This document shows positions 1-7,831 of a stretch of 34,216 bases of DNA, one piece after another. Each line of letters opens with the position of its first letter. The first letter of the stretch is position 1. A program made the translations under genes and the position numbers. Origin of the DNA: Actinomycetota bacterium (GTDB lineage: Bacteria; Actinomycetota; Actinomycetes; S36-B12; UBA10799); NCBI GenBank assembly GCA_963169225.1, contig CAUJDH010000028.1, positions 1 to 34,216 of the forward strand, read 5' to 3'. The notes under the pieces are model-generated. The model saw nothing but the letters and a program-made list of their open reading frames with translations, was not told the origin of the DNA and made no database searches.

Positions 1-1
1 G

Positions 2-955
2 GTGGAACGCTCTGCGACTAAGGCCGCCACCAAGAAGACCAGCCCTGTTCCCAAGGCTAAGCGCAGCTCGCGCGCCAAGTCGACCAATGACGTAGTTGAT
101 CTTCGTCCCCTAGTCGGCACTGCAAACCAAGATCAACTTCCGAACCAGGTTGAAGGTCTCCAACTCATCACCGCCCAGGTCTCGAGTATCAAGCCGAATC
201 CGCAACAGCCGCGTACCGAGTTTGACCCTGATGCTCTCGATGAGTTAGCTATCTCGCTCAAAGAGGTCGGCTTCTTGCAGCCGGTCGTCGTGCGCAAGGT
301 CAAGTCAGGCTACGAACTTGTTGCCGGTGAACGACGTTGGCGAGCCTCGCAGTTAGCCGGCTTTACCGAGATTCCAGCAATCATTCGTTCTACAGACGAT
401 GACGTGCTGCTACGCGATGCCTTGCTTGAAAACCTGCAACGTGTACAGCTCAACCCGATCGAAGAGGCCGCAGCCTACGAACAGCTGCTCAGTGATTTTG
501 GTGGAACCCATGAGGAACTTGCCGCTAAATTGGGACGTTCGCGCCCGCAGGTCACCAACACTCTTCGTCTACTCAAACTCTCGGGATCGGTGCAACGACG
601 AGTGGCCGCTGGCGTCCTGTCTGCTGGCCATGCCCGCGCGCTTGTTGCTATCGAGGACCCGGAAGTGGCCGAGGAGCTAGCAACTCGTGTAGTCGCTGAG
701 GGAATCAGTGTGCGCGGACTCGAAGAGCTCGTCGCTCTAGGTGATGGTGCTAAACGGAAGAAGCGTAAGACTACCTCGGGCACTCCGGATTCGTTGATCG
801 AATACCAAGTGGTTGCCGATCGTTTGAGTGATCGTTATGACACTCGCGTCAAAGTCACTGGCAGCACAAAACGCGGCAAGATCGTTATCGACTTTGCTGG
901 TGTTGAGGACTTGCACCGACTGGTCGAACTACTCGACTCAGATACCCGGGTCTAA
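2..955 (+). CDS. parB: Chromosome-partitioning protein ParB
   Basis: ParB is the CTP-dependent DNA clamp that loads at parS sites near the origin and works with ParA to segregate chromosomes. The 317 residues show a basic, low-complexity N-terminus (1-50), a CTP-binding ParB/Srx domain from about residue 55 with the signature GERRWRAS (109-116) and ENLQR (143-147), a helix-turn-helix region around 168-190 (EELAAKLGRSRPQVTNTLRL), and a C-terminal dimerisation region. The reading frame begins with GTG at base 2, at the edge of the window, so the true start may lie to the left. parA is expected just upstream by conserved order. I saw no perfect parS palindrome in the window. It meets the Ddl-like gene tail to tail with a 33-bp gap. 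Confidence 0.95.
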   Translation: MERSATKAATKKTSPVPKAKRSSRAKSTNDVVDLRPLVGTANQDQLPNQVEGLQLITAQVSSIKPNPQQPRTEFDPDALDELAISLKEVGFLQPVVVRKVKSGYELVAGERRWRASQLAGFTEIPAIIRSTDDDVLLRDALLENLQRVQLNPIEEAAAYEQLLSDFGGTHEELAAKLGRSRPQVTNTLRLLKLSGSVQRRVAAGVLSAGHARALVAIEDPEVAEELATRVVAEGISVRGLEELVALGDGAKRKKRKTTSGTPDSLIEYQVVADRLSDRYDTRVKVTGSTKRGKIVIDFAGVEDLHRLVELLDSDTRV

Positions 956-988
956 CTGTCGACCTAGCGCCAAGCGCAGAATGTGCAG

Positions 989-1933
989 CTAGCCGCGGTC
1001 AATCGCATTGTTGACGAACGTAGTCAGCAATGCAGGGAATTCAAAGTCTGAGGCTTGAACAGACTGCGGGAACAGTGAGGTCTCGGTTACTCCCGGCACC
1101 ACATTGATCTCGATAAAGTGCGGCACACCATCCGAGTTCACGATCAGGTCGGTACGTGACCAGTCCCTTGCACCAAGCGTGGTGTGCGCGGCAACCGCAA
1201 GCTCGTAGGCCTTAGTCAATGCATCCTCACTCAATCGAGCAGGAACAAAGAACTCGGTTGTGCCCGCTGTGTAGCGCGCCGAGAAGTCGTAGATGCCCGA
1301 GTCAGGAACGATCTCGACAGCTGGCAAAGCAATCGGCCCATCACCCAAGTCGACGACGGACACTGCGATCTCGGTTCCTTCGATGAATTGCTCGATGATG
1401 ACCTCGTCGCCGTAGGCGAATGCTGCGACCATTGCTGATGGCAGTTCGTCGGCCGAGTCGACGCGAGTTGCGCCTAGGGCCGAGCCACCACGATTCGGCT
1501 TGACCATGGCAGGCAGGCCGATCTGGTTGGCAACAACTTCCAGCAGACGCTGTGCACCCAGCTCACGGAACACGCCTTGTGGCATGACGACATGGTCGGG
1601 TGTTGCAAATTCCGCGTCTTCTAACAGCCCTGAGGCAACCGATTTGTCGAATCCGCGTCGGCATCCGTTCGCTGTAGAACCAACAAACGGCAGAGCAAGA
1701 GCAGCGAGAACTTCTTGCAAAGAACCGGCCTCGCCCTCTGGTCCGTGCACTAAGGGGAACACGCATGCGGGCTTGGTTCGGATCAATTCGTCTACCAGCG
1801 TCGAATCCAGATCAAGGATCGCAACCTCAAAGTCGGCTTTGCGCAGCTCCTCGGCGATACGACGGCCACTACGAATCGAGACGTCACGTTCTGCTGAGAG
1901 ACCACCTGCGATAACTGCCACTAGTTCGCTCAT
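989..1933 (-). CDS. D-alanine--D-alanine ligase-like ATP-grasp enzyme
   Basis: Ddl enzymes join two D-Ala with ATP to make the dipeptide used by MurF. The 314 residues carry the N-terminal motif SAERDVSIRSG (13-23), HG at 63-64, FDK (95-97), the ATP-grasp segment VKPNRGGSALG (144-154), R260, the metal-binding E275/N277 and the loop PGVTETSLFP with S286. Three positions differ from the usual Ddl pattern: GED is GEA (Ala69), the omega-loop YDYxAKY is YDFSARY (Arg220 for Lys), and ExNTxPG is EINVVPG. It lies 68 bp downstream of the aminotransferase on the same strand, so probably in one transcript. Actinobacteria often keep their housekeeping Ddl elsewhere (with gpsA or thiL), so this may be a paralogue. 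Family placement is firm; the exact substrate is not. Confidence 0.85.
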   Translation of the reverse strand: MSELVAVIAGGLSAERDVSIRSGRRIAEELRKADFEVAILDLDSTLVDELIRTKPACVFPLVHGPEGEAGSLQEVLAALALPFVGSTANGCRRGFDKSVASGLLEDAEFATPDHVVMPQGVFRELGAQRLLEVVANQIGLPAMVKPNRGGSALGATRVDSADELPSAMVAAFAYGDEVIIEQFIEGTEIAVSVVDLGDGPIALPAVEIVPDSGIYDFSARYTAGTTEFFVPARLSEDALTKAYELAVAAHTTLGARDWSRTDLIVNSDGVPHFIEINVVPGVTETSLFPQSVQASDFEFPALLTTFVNNAIDRG

Positions 1934-2001
1934 TGTTCTCGTTGGCCTTCCTCGTCGGTCTTGCCGTTCTCGTTGGCTTGGGTTTGGGTCGTTGTAATGG
2001 T

Positions 2002-3312
2002 TTAAGGAATCTCGGGTGATGGAGTCGATGGCCCGGACTTGCGGGACTTCGTAGCGCTCGGGCCGAACGTTTCGATCAACTCTTGCTCGGCCTCGATGGT
2101 GGCTGCTAGCCGCCTGACGCCCTCTGGGATCCGATCTAGTGGCGGGAAGCAGTAGGAGACTCGCATGGCATCGCTGCCCTGCTCGTCATCCACGTAAAAG
2201 CCGTTGCCAGGAACATAGGCCACCAAATTGGCAGTCGCCTTCGGAAGCATGGTTGTCGTGTTGATTCCACCGGGCAGAGTCACCCAAGAGAAGAATCCAC
2301 CCTCAGGAACCGTCCAGGTACAGCCGGCGGGCAGGAGCTCTTCCATAGCGCCGATCAGCACGTCACGTCGTTCGCGGTACATCTCGCGGAATGCCTTGAG
2401 CTGCTGGTCCCACGGCTGAGTCGACAGGTACTCGGAGACCGTCATCTGCGAGAAGTTCGATGGGCTAAGTACTGACGATTCTGAGGCCAGGGTTAGCTTC
2501 TCGCGCACGCCGTGGGGAGCCAGTGCCCAGCCCACACGCAAACCAGAAGCGATCGATTTGGAGAAGCTACCTAGATAGATCACGCCTTCAGCATCGTCGG
2601 CACGAATAGCGCGTGGAACAACCCCGTCAAAACCGAGCATGCAGTAAGGATCGTCCTCAAGCACCATGACCTTGTGCTTCAAAGCGACCTCGAGCACCTG
2701 CTTGCGGCGCTCCGGACTTTGGGTGATTCCCAACGGATTTTGGAACGAAGGGATTGTGTAGATCAACTTGGGCTTCTTGCCTTGAGCCACCACGTCCTTG
2801 ATCGCCTCGTCAAGGGCCTCAGGATTGAGCCCGCCCTCGTCGGTGTAAACGTGTACGACCTCGCATTGGAAGGCGCTAAATACCCCAAGTGCCCCGACAT
2901 AGGAAGGCGCCTCAACGAGCACCACATCGCCCGGGTCGCAAAACAGCCGTGTCACCAAATCGAGCGCAGATTGCGATCCAGTTGTCACCACAACGTCGTC
3001 AGGATGCCCTTCAATGCCGGACAACTTCATGACTTCGCAAATTTGCTCGCGAAGTTTGGTGACGCCCTGGCCGCTGCCGTATTGCAAAGCAACTTCGCCT
3101 TGCTCTTTGATCAAGCGCCCGATCATGTCACCCACGTCATCCATGGGCAGCGCAGCCAAATTGGGCATGCCGCCAGCCAGTGAGACAACCTCGGGGCGAG
3201 TAGCAACAGAGAAGAGAGCACGGATCGCCGAAACCTTCATTCCCTCGGTCCGCTTGGCGTACGAATCGACCCATGGATCGAGCCGGGAACCCTGTTGTTG
3301 ACCTTCCGACAT
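2002..3312 (-). CDS. PLP-dependent class I/II aminotransferase
   Basis: This is a fold-type I pyridoxal-phosphate aminotransferase of 436 residues, resembling the catalytic domain of MocR/2-aminoadipate-type enzymes but without the N-terminal DNA-binding domain. Visible landmarks are the TTGSQSALDL cofactor-phosphate loop, IPSFQNPLG, LEDDPY (the Asp that binds the pyridine N) and the Schiff-base lysine K252 in GSFSKSIASGLRVGW. I chose the ATG at 3312 rather than the in-frame ATG at 3360, because a strong ribosome binding site (AGGAGGTGA) ends about 7 nt before 3312 and nothing comparable precedes 3360. The downstream gene is the Ddl-like ligase, so a role in amino-acid supply for the wall is possible but is inference. 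Substrate unknown. Confidence 0.9.
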   Translation of the reverse strand: MSEGQQQGSRLDPWVDSYAKRTEGMKVSAIRALFSVATRPEVVSLAGGMPNLAALPMDDVGDMIGRLIKEQGEVALQYGSGQGVTKLREQICEVMKLSGIEGHPDDVVVTTGSQSALDLVTRLFCDPGDVVLVEAPSYVGALGVFSAFQCEVVHVYTDEGGLNPEALDEAIKDVVAQGKKPKLIYTIPSFQNPLGITQSPERRKQVLEVALKHKVMVLEDDPYCMLGFDGVVPRAIRADDAEGVIYLGSFSKSIASGLRVGWALAPHGVREKLTLASESSVLSPSNFSQMTVSEYLSTQPWDQQLKAFREMYRERRDVLIGAMEELLPAGCTWTVPEGGFFSWVTLPGGINTTTMLPKATANLVAYVPGNGFYVDDEQGSDAMRVSYCFPPLDRIPEGVRRLAATIEAEQELIETFGPSATKSRKSGPSTPSPEIP

Positions 3313-3389
3313 CTGCTCACCTCCTGTGCTTTGTCTTCGCCTAACTGCTCTGTAGCGCAACTTCCACTATCTCATGAGTCTAGGTGCAC

Positions 3390-3395
3390 TAGAGT
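3390..3395 (+). promoter_or_regulatory. Probable -10 element, leaderless small membrane peptide
   Basis: TAGAGT, seven bases before the ATG at 3403; no Shine-Dalgarno sequence is present. It supports the short start over the upstream ones. Confidence 0.5.
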
Positions 3396-3402
3396 GGGAT
3401 AC

Positions 3403-3507
3403 ATGTTCAAGACTTTGTTCAAGGCACTCGTGGCAGTGGCACTCGGCGCTGCTATTGGCTTTGTGGTGGCCCTGTTATTGCCCCGCAAGCGCACTCACCA
3501 CGAATAG
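3403..3507 (+). CDS. 34-residue single-pass membrane peptide
   Basis: A short open frame encodes a peptide with a basic start (MFKTLFK), one continuous hydrophobic segment (about residues 9-27, LVAVALGAAIGFVVALLLP) and a charged tail (RKRTHHE). The layout fits a single membrane-spanning helix with a positive-inside tail. The frame continues upstream to 3295, but those residues are not membrane-like. A TAGAGT hexamer 7 nt before the ATG at 3403 matches the leaderless pattern used by many genes here. It is the only plus-strand gene between the aminotransferase (divergent) and the CwlM-like gene (convergent, 8-bp gap). I do not recognise a family. Its function is unknown. Confidence 0.6.
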   Translation: MFKTLFKALVAVALGAAIGFVVALLLPRKRTHHE

Positions 3508-3515
3508 CGCGGAGA

Positions 3516-4700
3516 CTACTGGTCGGGTAGCTCAGCGAACGCGGCTGCTTCGACTGCCGCCTCGTGCCCGTCTTCTTCGTTCGCGGTTGGATCGAAGAAT
3601 GCAACAATCGCCTGAGCAATCGCATCAGCCAGAGCATCCCTAAACGCGGCATCTTCTAGCCTGGCCGCATCTTGTGGGCTGGTGAGGAACCCGGCTTCGA
3701 TCCGGACTGCTGGCATGCGTGTGATCCGCAGCAAGTCCCAGGTCTTGCCATGCGGACGACAATCAGGCAAGTCTGTGCGGGCGACGATCTCATCTAGCAT
3801 GAGCTCGGCCAGCCATTGTCCGAGTGCGGACCCACCTTTTTCGTGGCCGAAGTAGTAGGTGGCAACTCCACGGGCATCAGGGTTTGAGTGCGAGTTGGTG
3901 TGCAAGGACACCAACAGGTCGGCACCGTTCTCGTTAGCGTATTGAGCGCGCTGTGCCTCGGAGATTTCGTAGTCAAGATCCATGCTGGTCGGGCGCGTGA
4001 TTAGGACTTGGGTACCGAGCGCTGCCAGGCGACCTTCGATCCGACGAGCAAGGTCATCGGCCACGATCGACTCGGCCAACCGGTTTGCGACAGTTCCGTA
4101 ATCTGGTCCGCCATGACCGGGATCAAGGATCACGACCTTATTGGCGACTCCAGTGCGGGTTTGATCGTAGAAGTGCTCTGAGCGCAAAACACGCGAGGCA
4201 CCGCCGGTAACCGCGCGGTTGAGCCGGTCGAGGTCGGCCCACATCTCAGGGCCGCAGGTTCCATCGGCCGAGGTGCCCACATTGCGCTGGAACTCGCGTA
4301 CCGCGCGATCGGTGTCGGGGCCGAATACGCCGTCTACACGACCGGCATCAAAGCCAAGGTCGTTGAGTCGCTGTTGCAACGCCAACACGTCATCTCCTGC
4401 AGCCATGTGGGTGGCCGAGTACGACAGGATCCGGTCGCCCAGGTTCCAGCGGGCTTCCTCTAGTCGCTTGAAGGTGGCGAGCCCGACAATTCCATCGGAG
4501 TCGATTCCTCGGTCTAGTTGAAAAGCCCGAACGGCTTTATAGATGTCTTCGTCGTAGACGTCATTCGACGCCGAGTCTGTAAGAGAATTTTCGGCCAAAT
4601 ATCCAAGCCGCGCTAACCGTTCGCGAACCTCGACAACTGCTGGCGCTTGGTCGCCTAAGGCAAGCCGAAAGCGTTGACCATTAGTCGCAGATTTGTTCAC
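3516..4700 (-). CDS. cwlM: CwlM-like N-acetylmuramoyl-L-alanine amidase family protein
   Basis: The 394 residues have two peptidoglycan-binding (PG_binding_1) modules (about 11-80 and 98-160) followed by an Amidase_3 domain (188-370). There is no signal peptide, as in mycobacterial CwlM, a cytoplasmic regulator that stimulates MurA when phosphorylated by PknB and also acts with FhaA and MurJ. All four usual Amidase_3 zinc/catalytic positions are present: H196 (DPGHGG), E210, H267 (SLHTNSHSN) and E335 (RIEAGF). The acidic C-terminal tail has one threonine (T372) that could be compared with the phosphorylated tail of mycobacterial CwlM. The gene follows trxB-trxA, the conserved order in Mycobacterium. 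The start codon is GTG without a clear ribosome binding site. Homology is secure; regulator versus hydrolase is not settled by sequence. Confidence 0.85.
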   Translation of the reverse strand: MNKSATNGQRFRLALGDQAPAVVEVRERLARLGYLAENSLTDSASNDVYDEDIYKAVRAFQLDRGIDSDGIVGLATFKRLEEARWNLGDRILSYSATHMAAGDDVLALQQRLNDLGFDAGRVDGVFGPDTDRAVREFQRNVGTSADGTCGPEMWADLDRLNRAVTGGASRVLRSEHFYDQTRTGVANKVVILDPGHGGPDYGTVANRLAESIVADDLARRIEGRLAALGTQVLITRPTSMDLDYEISEAQRAQYANENGADLLVSLHTNSHSNPDARGVATYYFGHEKGGSALGQWLAELMLDEIVARTDLPDCRPHGKTWDLLRITRMPAVRIEAGFLTSPQDAARLEDAAFRDALADAIAQAIVAFFDPTANEEDGHEAAVEAAAFAELPDQ

Positions 4701-4758
4701 GGAATTGTGGATGATTCTCTTGGCAAGACTCGACGTCGATTGACTTCGGTCTGATGGT

Positions 4759-5079
4759 TTAGATGAACTCGTTCAAGTCGCCTAGCAGCGCAGCCTTTGG
4801 CTTGGCGCCAACGATTTGCTTGACAATCTGTCCACCTTGGAACACGGCCATGGTCGGAATCGAGGTGATTCCGTACTGGGCGGCGGTGGCGGGGTTCTCG
4901 TCCACGTTTAGCTTGGCGATCGTGAGCTTCTCGCCGTGTTCGTCCGAGATCTGCTCAAGCACTGGGGCAACCATCTTGCACGGTCCGCACCATTCGGCCC
5001 AGAAGTCGACCAGCACTGGCTTGTCGGCCTGCAGCACGTCGGAGGTGAAGTTTGCGTCGGTAACCGTTGTTGTTGCCAT
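4759..5079 (-). CDS. trxA: Thioredoxin
   Basis: A 106-residue classical thioredoxin that reduces disulfides in cytoplasmic proteins and is recycled by thioredoxin reductase. It has the WCGPC active site (C31, C34) in FWAEWCGPCKMVAP, the cis-proline turn SIPTM near residue 75, and full family length with no extension. A ribosome binding site (AAGGA) lies 5 nt before the ATG. It sits 110 bp downstream of trxB on the same strand, and the CwlM-like gene follows after 58 bp, so the three may be co-transcribed. Confidence 0.97.
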   Translation of the reverse strand: MATTTVTDANFTSDVLQADKPVLVDFWAEWCGPCKMVAPVLEQISDEHGEKLTIAKLNVDENPATAAQYGITSIPTMAVFQGGQIVKQIVGAKPKAALLGDLNEFI

Positions 5080-5189
5080 GGTGTTCCTTTTCTTGTTGCA
5101 GTTAATAGTTGAGTATGGGTGGTTCGGATCGAGTTCGTAGCCTTAGAGCCGAATCGAAGCGGTCATTGTGTTCAACACCCACAATAGGC

Positions 5190-6143
5190 TCAAGATTCCC
5201 GATCGGCTAGCCAACGCTCGGCATCGAGTGCGGCTGCGCAACCGGAACCTGCGGCAGTGATTGCCTGACGGTAGGTGAAGTCCACTAAGTCGCCGCAAGC
5301 GAACACCCCGTCGAGGTTGGTGCGCTGGCTGCGACCTTGAACTGCAACGTAGCCCTCCTCGTTAGTGTCGACTTGACCTTTGACGAGTTCGGAACTGGGA
5401 TCGTGGCCAATTGCGATAAACAAACCAGTGGCTTCGAGCTCGGATTCCTCGTCAGTCTTGAGGTTCTTGAGCTTGAGAGTCGACAGTTTGCCGTCGCCGG
5501 TAGCCTCAGTCACGGCCGTGTCGTAGATAACGTCGATCTTGGGATCGTTGAGTGCACGCTCGACCATGATCTTGGAGGCACGGAACTCGTCACGGCGGTG
5601 AATCAGCGTCACCTTGTTAGCGAATCGGGTGAGGAAGGTTGCCTCTTCCATCGCCGAGTCGCCGCCACCGACGACCACAATGTTCTGGTCTTTGAAGAAG
5701 AAGCCGTCGCAAGTCGCGCACCAAGAAACTCCGTGACCGCTGAGCTCCTTCTCACCTGGGATGCCAAGCTCGCGATAGCGCGCGCCCATCGACAAGATCA
5801 CGGCTGGTGAACGGTACTCGCGGCCCTCGCCATCCTTGATCACCTTGATGTCGCCGGTCAGGTCTAGCTCGACCGCATCGTCGGTGACGATGCGCACACC
5901 AAAGCGCTCGGCTTGGGCGCGCAGATTCATCATGAGTTCTGGACCTTGGATGCCCTCGGGAAACCCAGGGAAGTTCTCGACCTCGGTGGTGTTCATCAAG
6001 GCGCCGCCAGCGGTGACAGAACCCTCAAGCAGAATCGGCTCAAGTTGAGCGCGAGCGGCGTAGATTGCCGCTGTCAGTCCGGCAGGTCCGGAGCCGACGA
6101 TGACGAGATTGCATTCAGTAGTGTTCGAAGTCGTTTCGGTCAT
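5190..6143 (-). CDS. trxB: Thioredoxin-disulfide reductase
   Basis: A low-molecular-weight NADPH-dependent flavoprotein that reduces thioredoxin. The 317 residues show the FAD dinucleotide motif GSGPAG (17-22), the redox pair CATC (C142, C145) followed by DG, the NADPH motif GGGDSA (159-164) and the C-terminal FAD-binding segment GVFACGD. Length is normal. The start at 6143 has TAAGGT six bases upstream and no ribosome binding site, consistent with leaderless translation. It heads the trxB-trxA-cwlM run. Confidence 0.97.
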   Translation of the reverse strand: MTETTSNTTECNLVIVGSGPAGLTAAIYAARAQLEPILLEGSVTAGGALMNTTEVENFPGFPEGIQGPELMMNLRAQAERFGVRIVTDDAVELDLTGDIKVIKDGEGREYRSPAVILSMGARYRELGIPGEKELSGHGVSWCATCDGFFFKDQNIVVVGGGDSAMEEATFLTRFANKVTLIHRRDEFRASKIMVERALNDPKIDVIYDTAVTEATGDGKLSTLKLKNLKTDEESELEATGLFIAIGHDPSSELVKGQVDTNEEGYVAVQGRSQRTNLDGVFACGDLVDFTYRQAITAAGSGCAAALDAERWLADRES

Positions 6144-6149
6144 GAGCCA

Positions 6150-6155
6150 ACCTTA
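6150..6155 (-). promoter_or_regulatory. Probable -10 element for leaderless trxB
   Basis: TAAGGT on the minus strand, six bases before the trxB ATG; no Shine-Dalgarno between them. Confidence 0.55.
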
Positions 6156-6262
6156 GTCCAAGAATCTTGCGTGCGATGGAGAACCTCAAGAAGTACCTAA
6201 TCAACTGTTAGCTGACCTGCAAAATTCCCGGGTTCGAGAGACATCAAGTTGGGTTGGTGCTG

Positions 6263-7771
6263 TCATTGGCCTAAGACTTTGACCGTAAGAATCCCACCTT
6301 GATAACCGTCAACGCCAAGCGGCAGTTTGGTGAATTTGATTAAAGCGAACCGAGTGTCGACCGGTCGAGCTTTTCGAATAACGAGTTGGTTGGGCGCATG
6401 TTCGACCTCGTCAAATAGCGCACCTTTACCGGCGAGAAGTTGGTTTTTGGTTCCTGTCGAAATAATCAAGTCAGAATCGGAGCCGATTAGATTGAAGTCG
6501 AAAGCAGACACCGACTGGGTTGATCCCAAATCGATGAGAAGCCCTTCAGTATTGGAGCCACCGAGATTTGCGCTTGAGTAGGAATTGGTTCGCCAGCCTG
6601 TTGTGATGTCGCTGTCATGCACGAGAGCACCCGATTTGGAGCTCGTTAGTTTCTTAGGCTTCTCACCAAAACCCCAGGCAGCAACTATCTGCAGTTCTCG
6701 GTCCGACAGAGTGCCTTCGCCACCCGTATTCGCGAATTGTCGTGTGGAGTTCTCAAACGGGGTGGAGTCGTTGTTGTCGACTTCAGAACTGGCAACCAGC
6801 TCTGTGTCAGGGGATTGAAAAACTGCCACTGCACCCATGCCTAGTAATCCGATCGCGACAACGCTTGCGGCAACACCCATTCCAAGACGGAGCCACTTGG
6901 TGCGATCGTGTCCAGCGTCAACAGTTTGCGGCAACGTTCCGTCATCGTCTGCCGGTAGTTCCTGTTTGATCGACAGCAGGCCAAGTCGTACCTCGCCCAG
7001 GTGCTTGTGCTGATTAGGCCCGATCCGAGTACGCGCCACAAACTGGTCAACCGAGTCAGGTAGCCATGCACGCAACTGTCCTGGCAAGGTGTACTCGGTT
7101 CCGTTGAACGGTGCACGTTCGAGATGGGAGTCGACATCCGCAGGCCAACGTGCAGTCAAACAAGCTTCGAGTACGGCGCCTACCGAATCGATGTCCTCTT
7201 CTGAGTAGCTCGCGCCATGGACAGTGCCGTACATGGCCGCCTGCACGAGGTGTCCACGCAGACGCACTTCACCGTTGGGGTTGACGATCACCGATTGTGG
7301 GGTGATCCGACCGTGTCCCCAATCGTTTGCAGATCCGCGACGATTGAAGTCCGTTCGCCCAAGTGAGATCAGTGCTTCGATAACGCTTTGAGTTAGAGAG
7401 GCTGAATGTTGCGGATTTAGTGGCGAATGAATGAACTCATCAAGTGGAAGCCCGACGACCCATTCGGAAACGATGCACAAATCGTCTTTGTCAGGAACGA
7501 CATCGATAACGCGAACTATTCGACGATCCACAACGGCGCCTGCTCTGTGTGCAGCCCGGTGAATCGCATCGAAGCGTGGGTGCTCGCGGGAAACTACCTG
7601 AATACCCACCACGCGATTGAGCTGCTGATCGTAAGCTCGCCAACGTTCTACGTGCGCGTCTTGTTCGATGAAGTCGTCGAGTCGGTATCGCCCATGACGA
7701 ATAACCGGAACGTGTTCGGCGTTCTCGGGCTGATCAAGCTCGCCAGAGTGATCAGTCGTCGAATGAGGCAT
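6263..7771 (-). CDS. MviN-type pseudokinase with transmembrane helix and extracellular discoidin-like domain
   Basis: The 502 residues divide into a cytoplasmic kinase-like domain (about 28-270), one transmembrane helix (295-318) and an extracytoplasmic beta-rich domain (360-502; WGFGEKP, DSDITTGWRT, LLIDLGSTQSV) resembling F5/8-type C or discoidin sugar-binding folds. The kinase domain is degenerate: the VAIK lysine is absent (VVGIQVV), the HRD/catalytic loop reads HGRITPQSVIV without the catalytic Asp, and DFG is replaced by RLRGHL. Mycobacterial MviN carries these same modules fused to the C-terminus of MurJ, where the phosphorylated pseudokinase recruits FhaA. Here they form a separate gene, 60 bp downstream of murJ. 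It has its own likely promoter (TATTCT, 6 nt before ATG). The role as MurJ partner is inferred from context and architecture. Confidence 0.8.
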   Translation of the reverse strand: MPHSTTDHSGELDQPENAEHVPVIRHGRYRLDDFIEQDAHVERWRAYDQQLNRVVGIQVVSREHPRFDAIHRAAHRAGAVVDRRIVRVIDVVPDKDDLCIVSEWVVGLPLDEFIHSPLNPQHSASLTQSVIEALISLGRTDFNRRGSANDWGHGRITPQSVIVNPNGEVRLRGHLVQAAMYGTVHGASYSEEDIDSVGAVLEACLTARWPADVDSHLERAPFNGTEYTLPGQLRAWLPDSVDQFVARTRIGPNQHKHLGEVRLGLLSIKQELPADDDGTLPQTVDAGHDRTKWLRLGMGVAASVVAIGLLGMGAVAVFQSPDTELVASSEVDNNDSTPFENSTRQFANTGGEGTLSDRELQIVAAWGFGEKPKKLTSSKSGALVHDSDITTGWRTNSYSSANLGGSNTEGLLIDLGSTQSVSAFDFNLIGSDSDLIISTGTKNQLLAGKGALFDEVEHAPNQLVIRKARPVDTRFALIKFTKLPLGVDGYQGGILTVKVLGQ

Positions 7772-7777
7772 CCGTTA

Positions 7778-7783
7778 AGAATA
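7778..7783 (-). promoter_or_regulatory. Probable -10 element for the leaderless pseudokinase gene
   Basis: TATTCT on the minus strand, six bases before the ATG at 7771 and inside the 60-bp gap after murJ. It suggests expression separate from the murJ transcript. Confidence 0.6.
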
Positions 7784-7831
7784 CGGTATTGGCGCCTGCT
7801 TGCGGAATCTTTTGCCAAGCACTAGTTCAGA

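Noticed and set aside
4706-4714. Single DnaA-box-like TCATCCACA on the minus strand near the cwlM start
   Set aside because: An isolated one-mismatch nonamer is expected by chance and has no companions.
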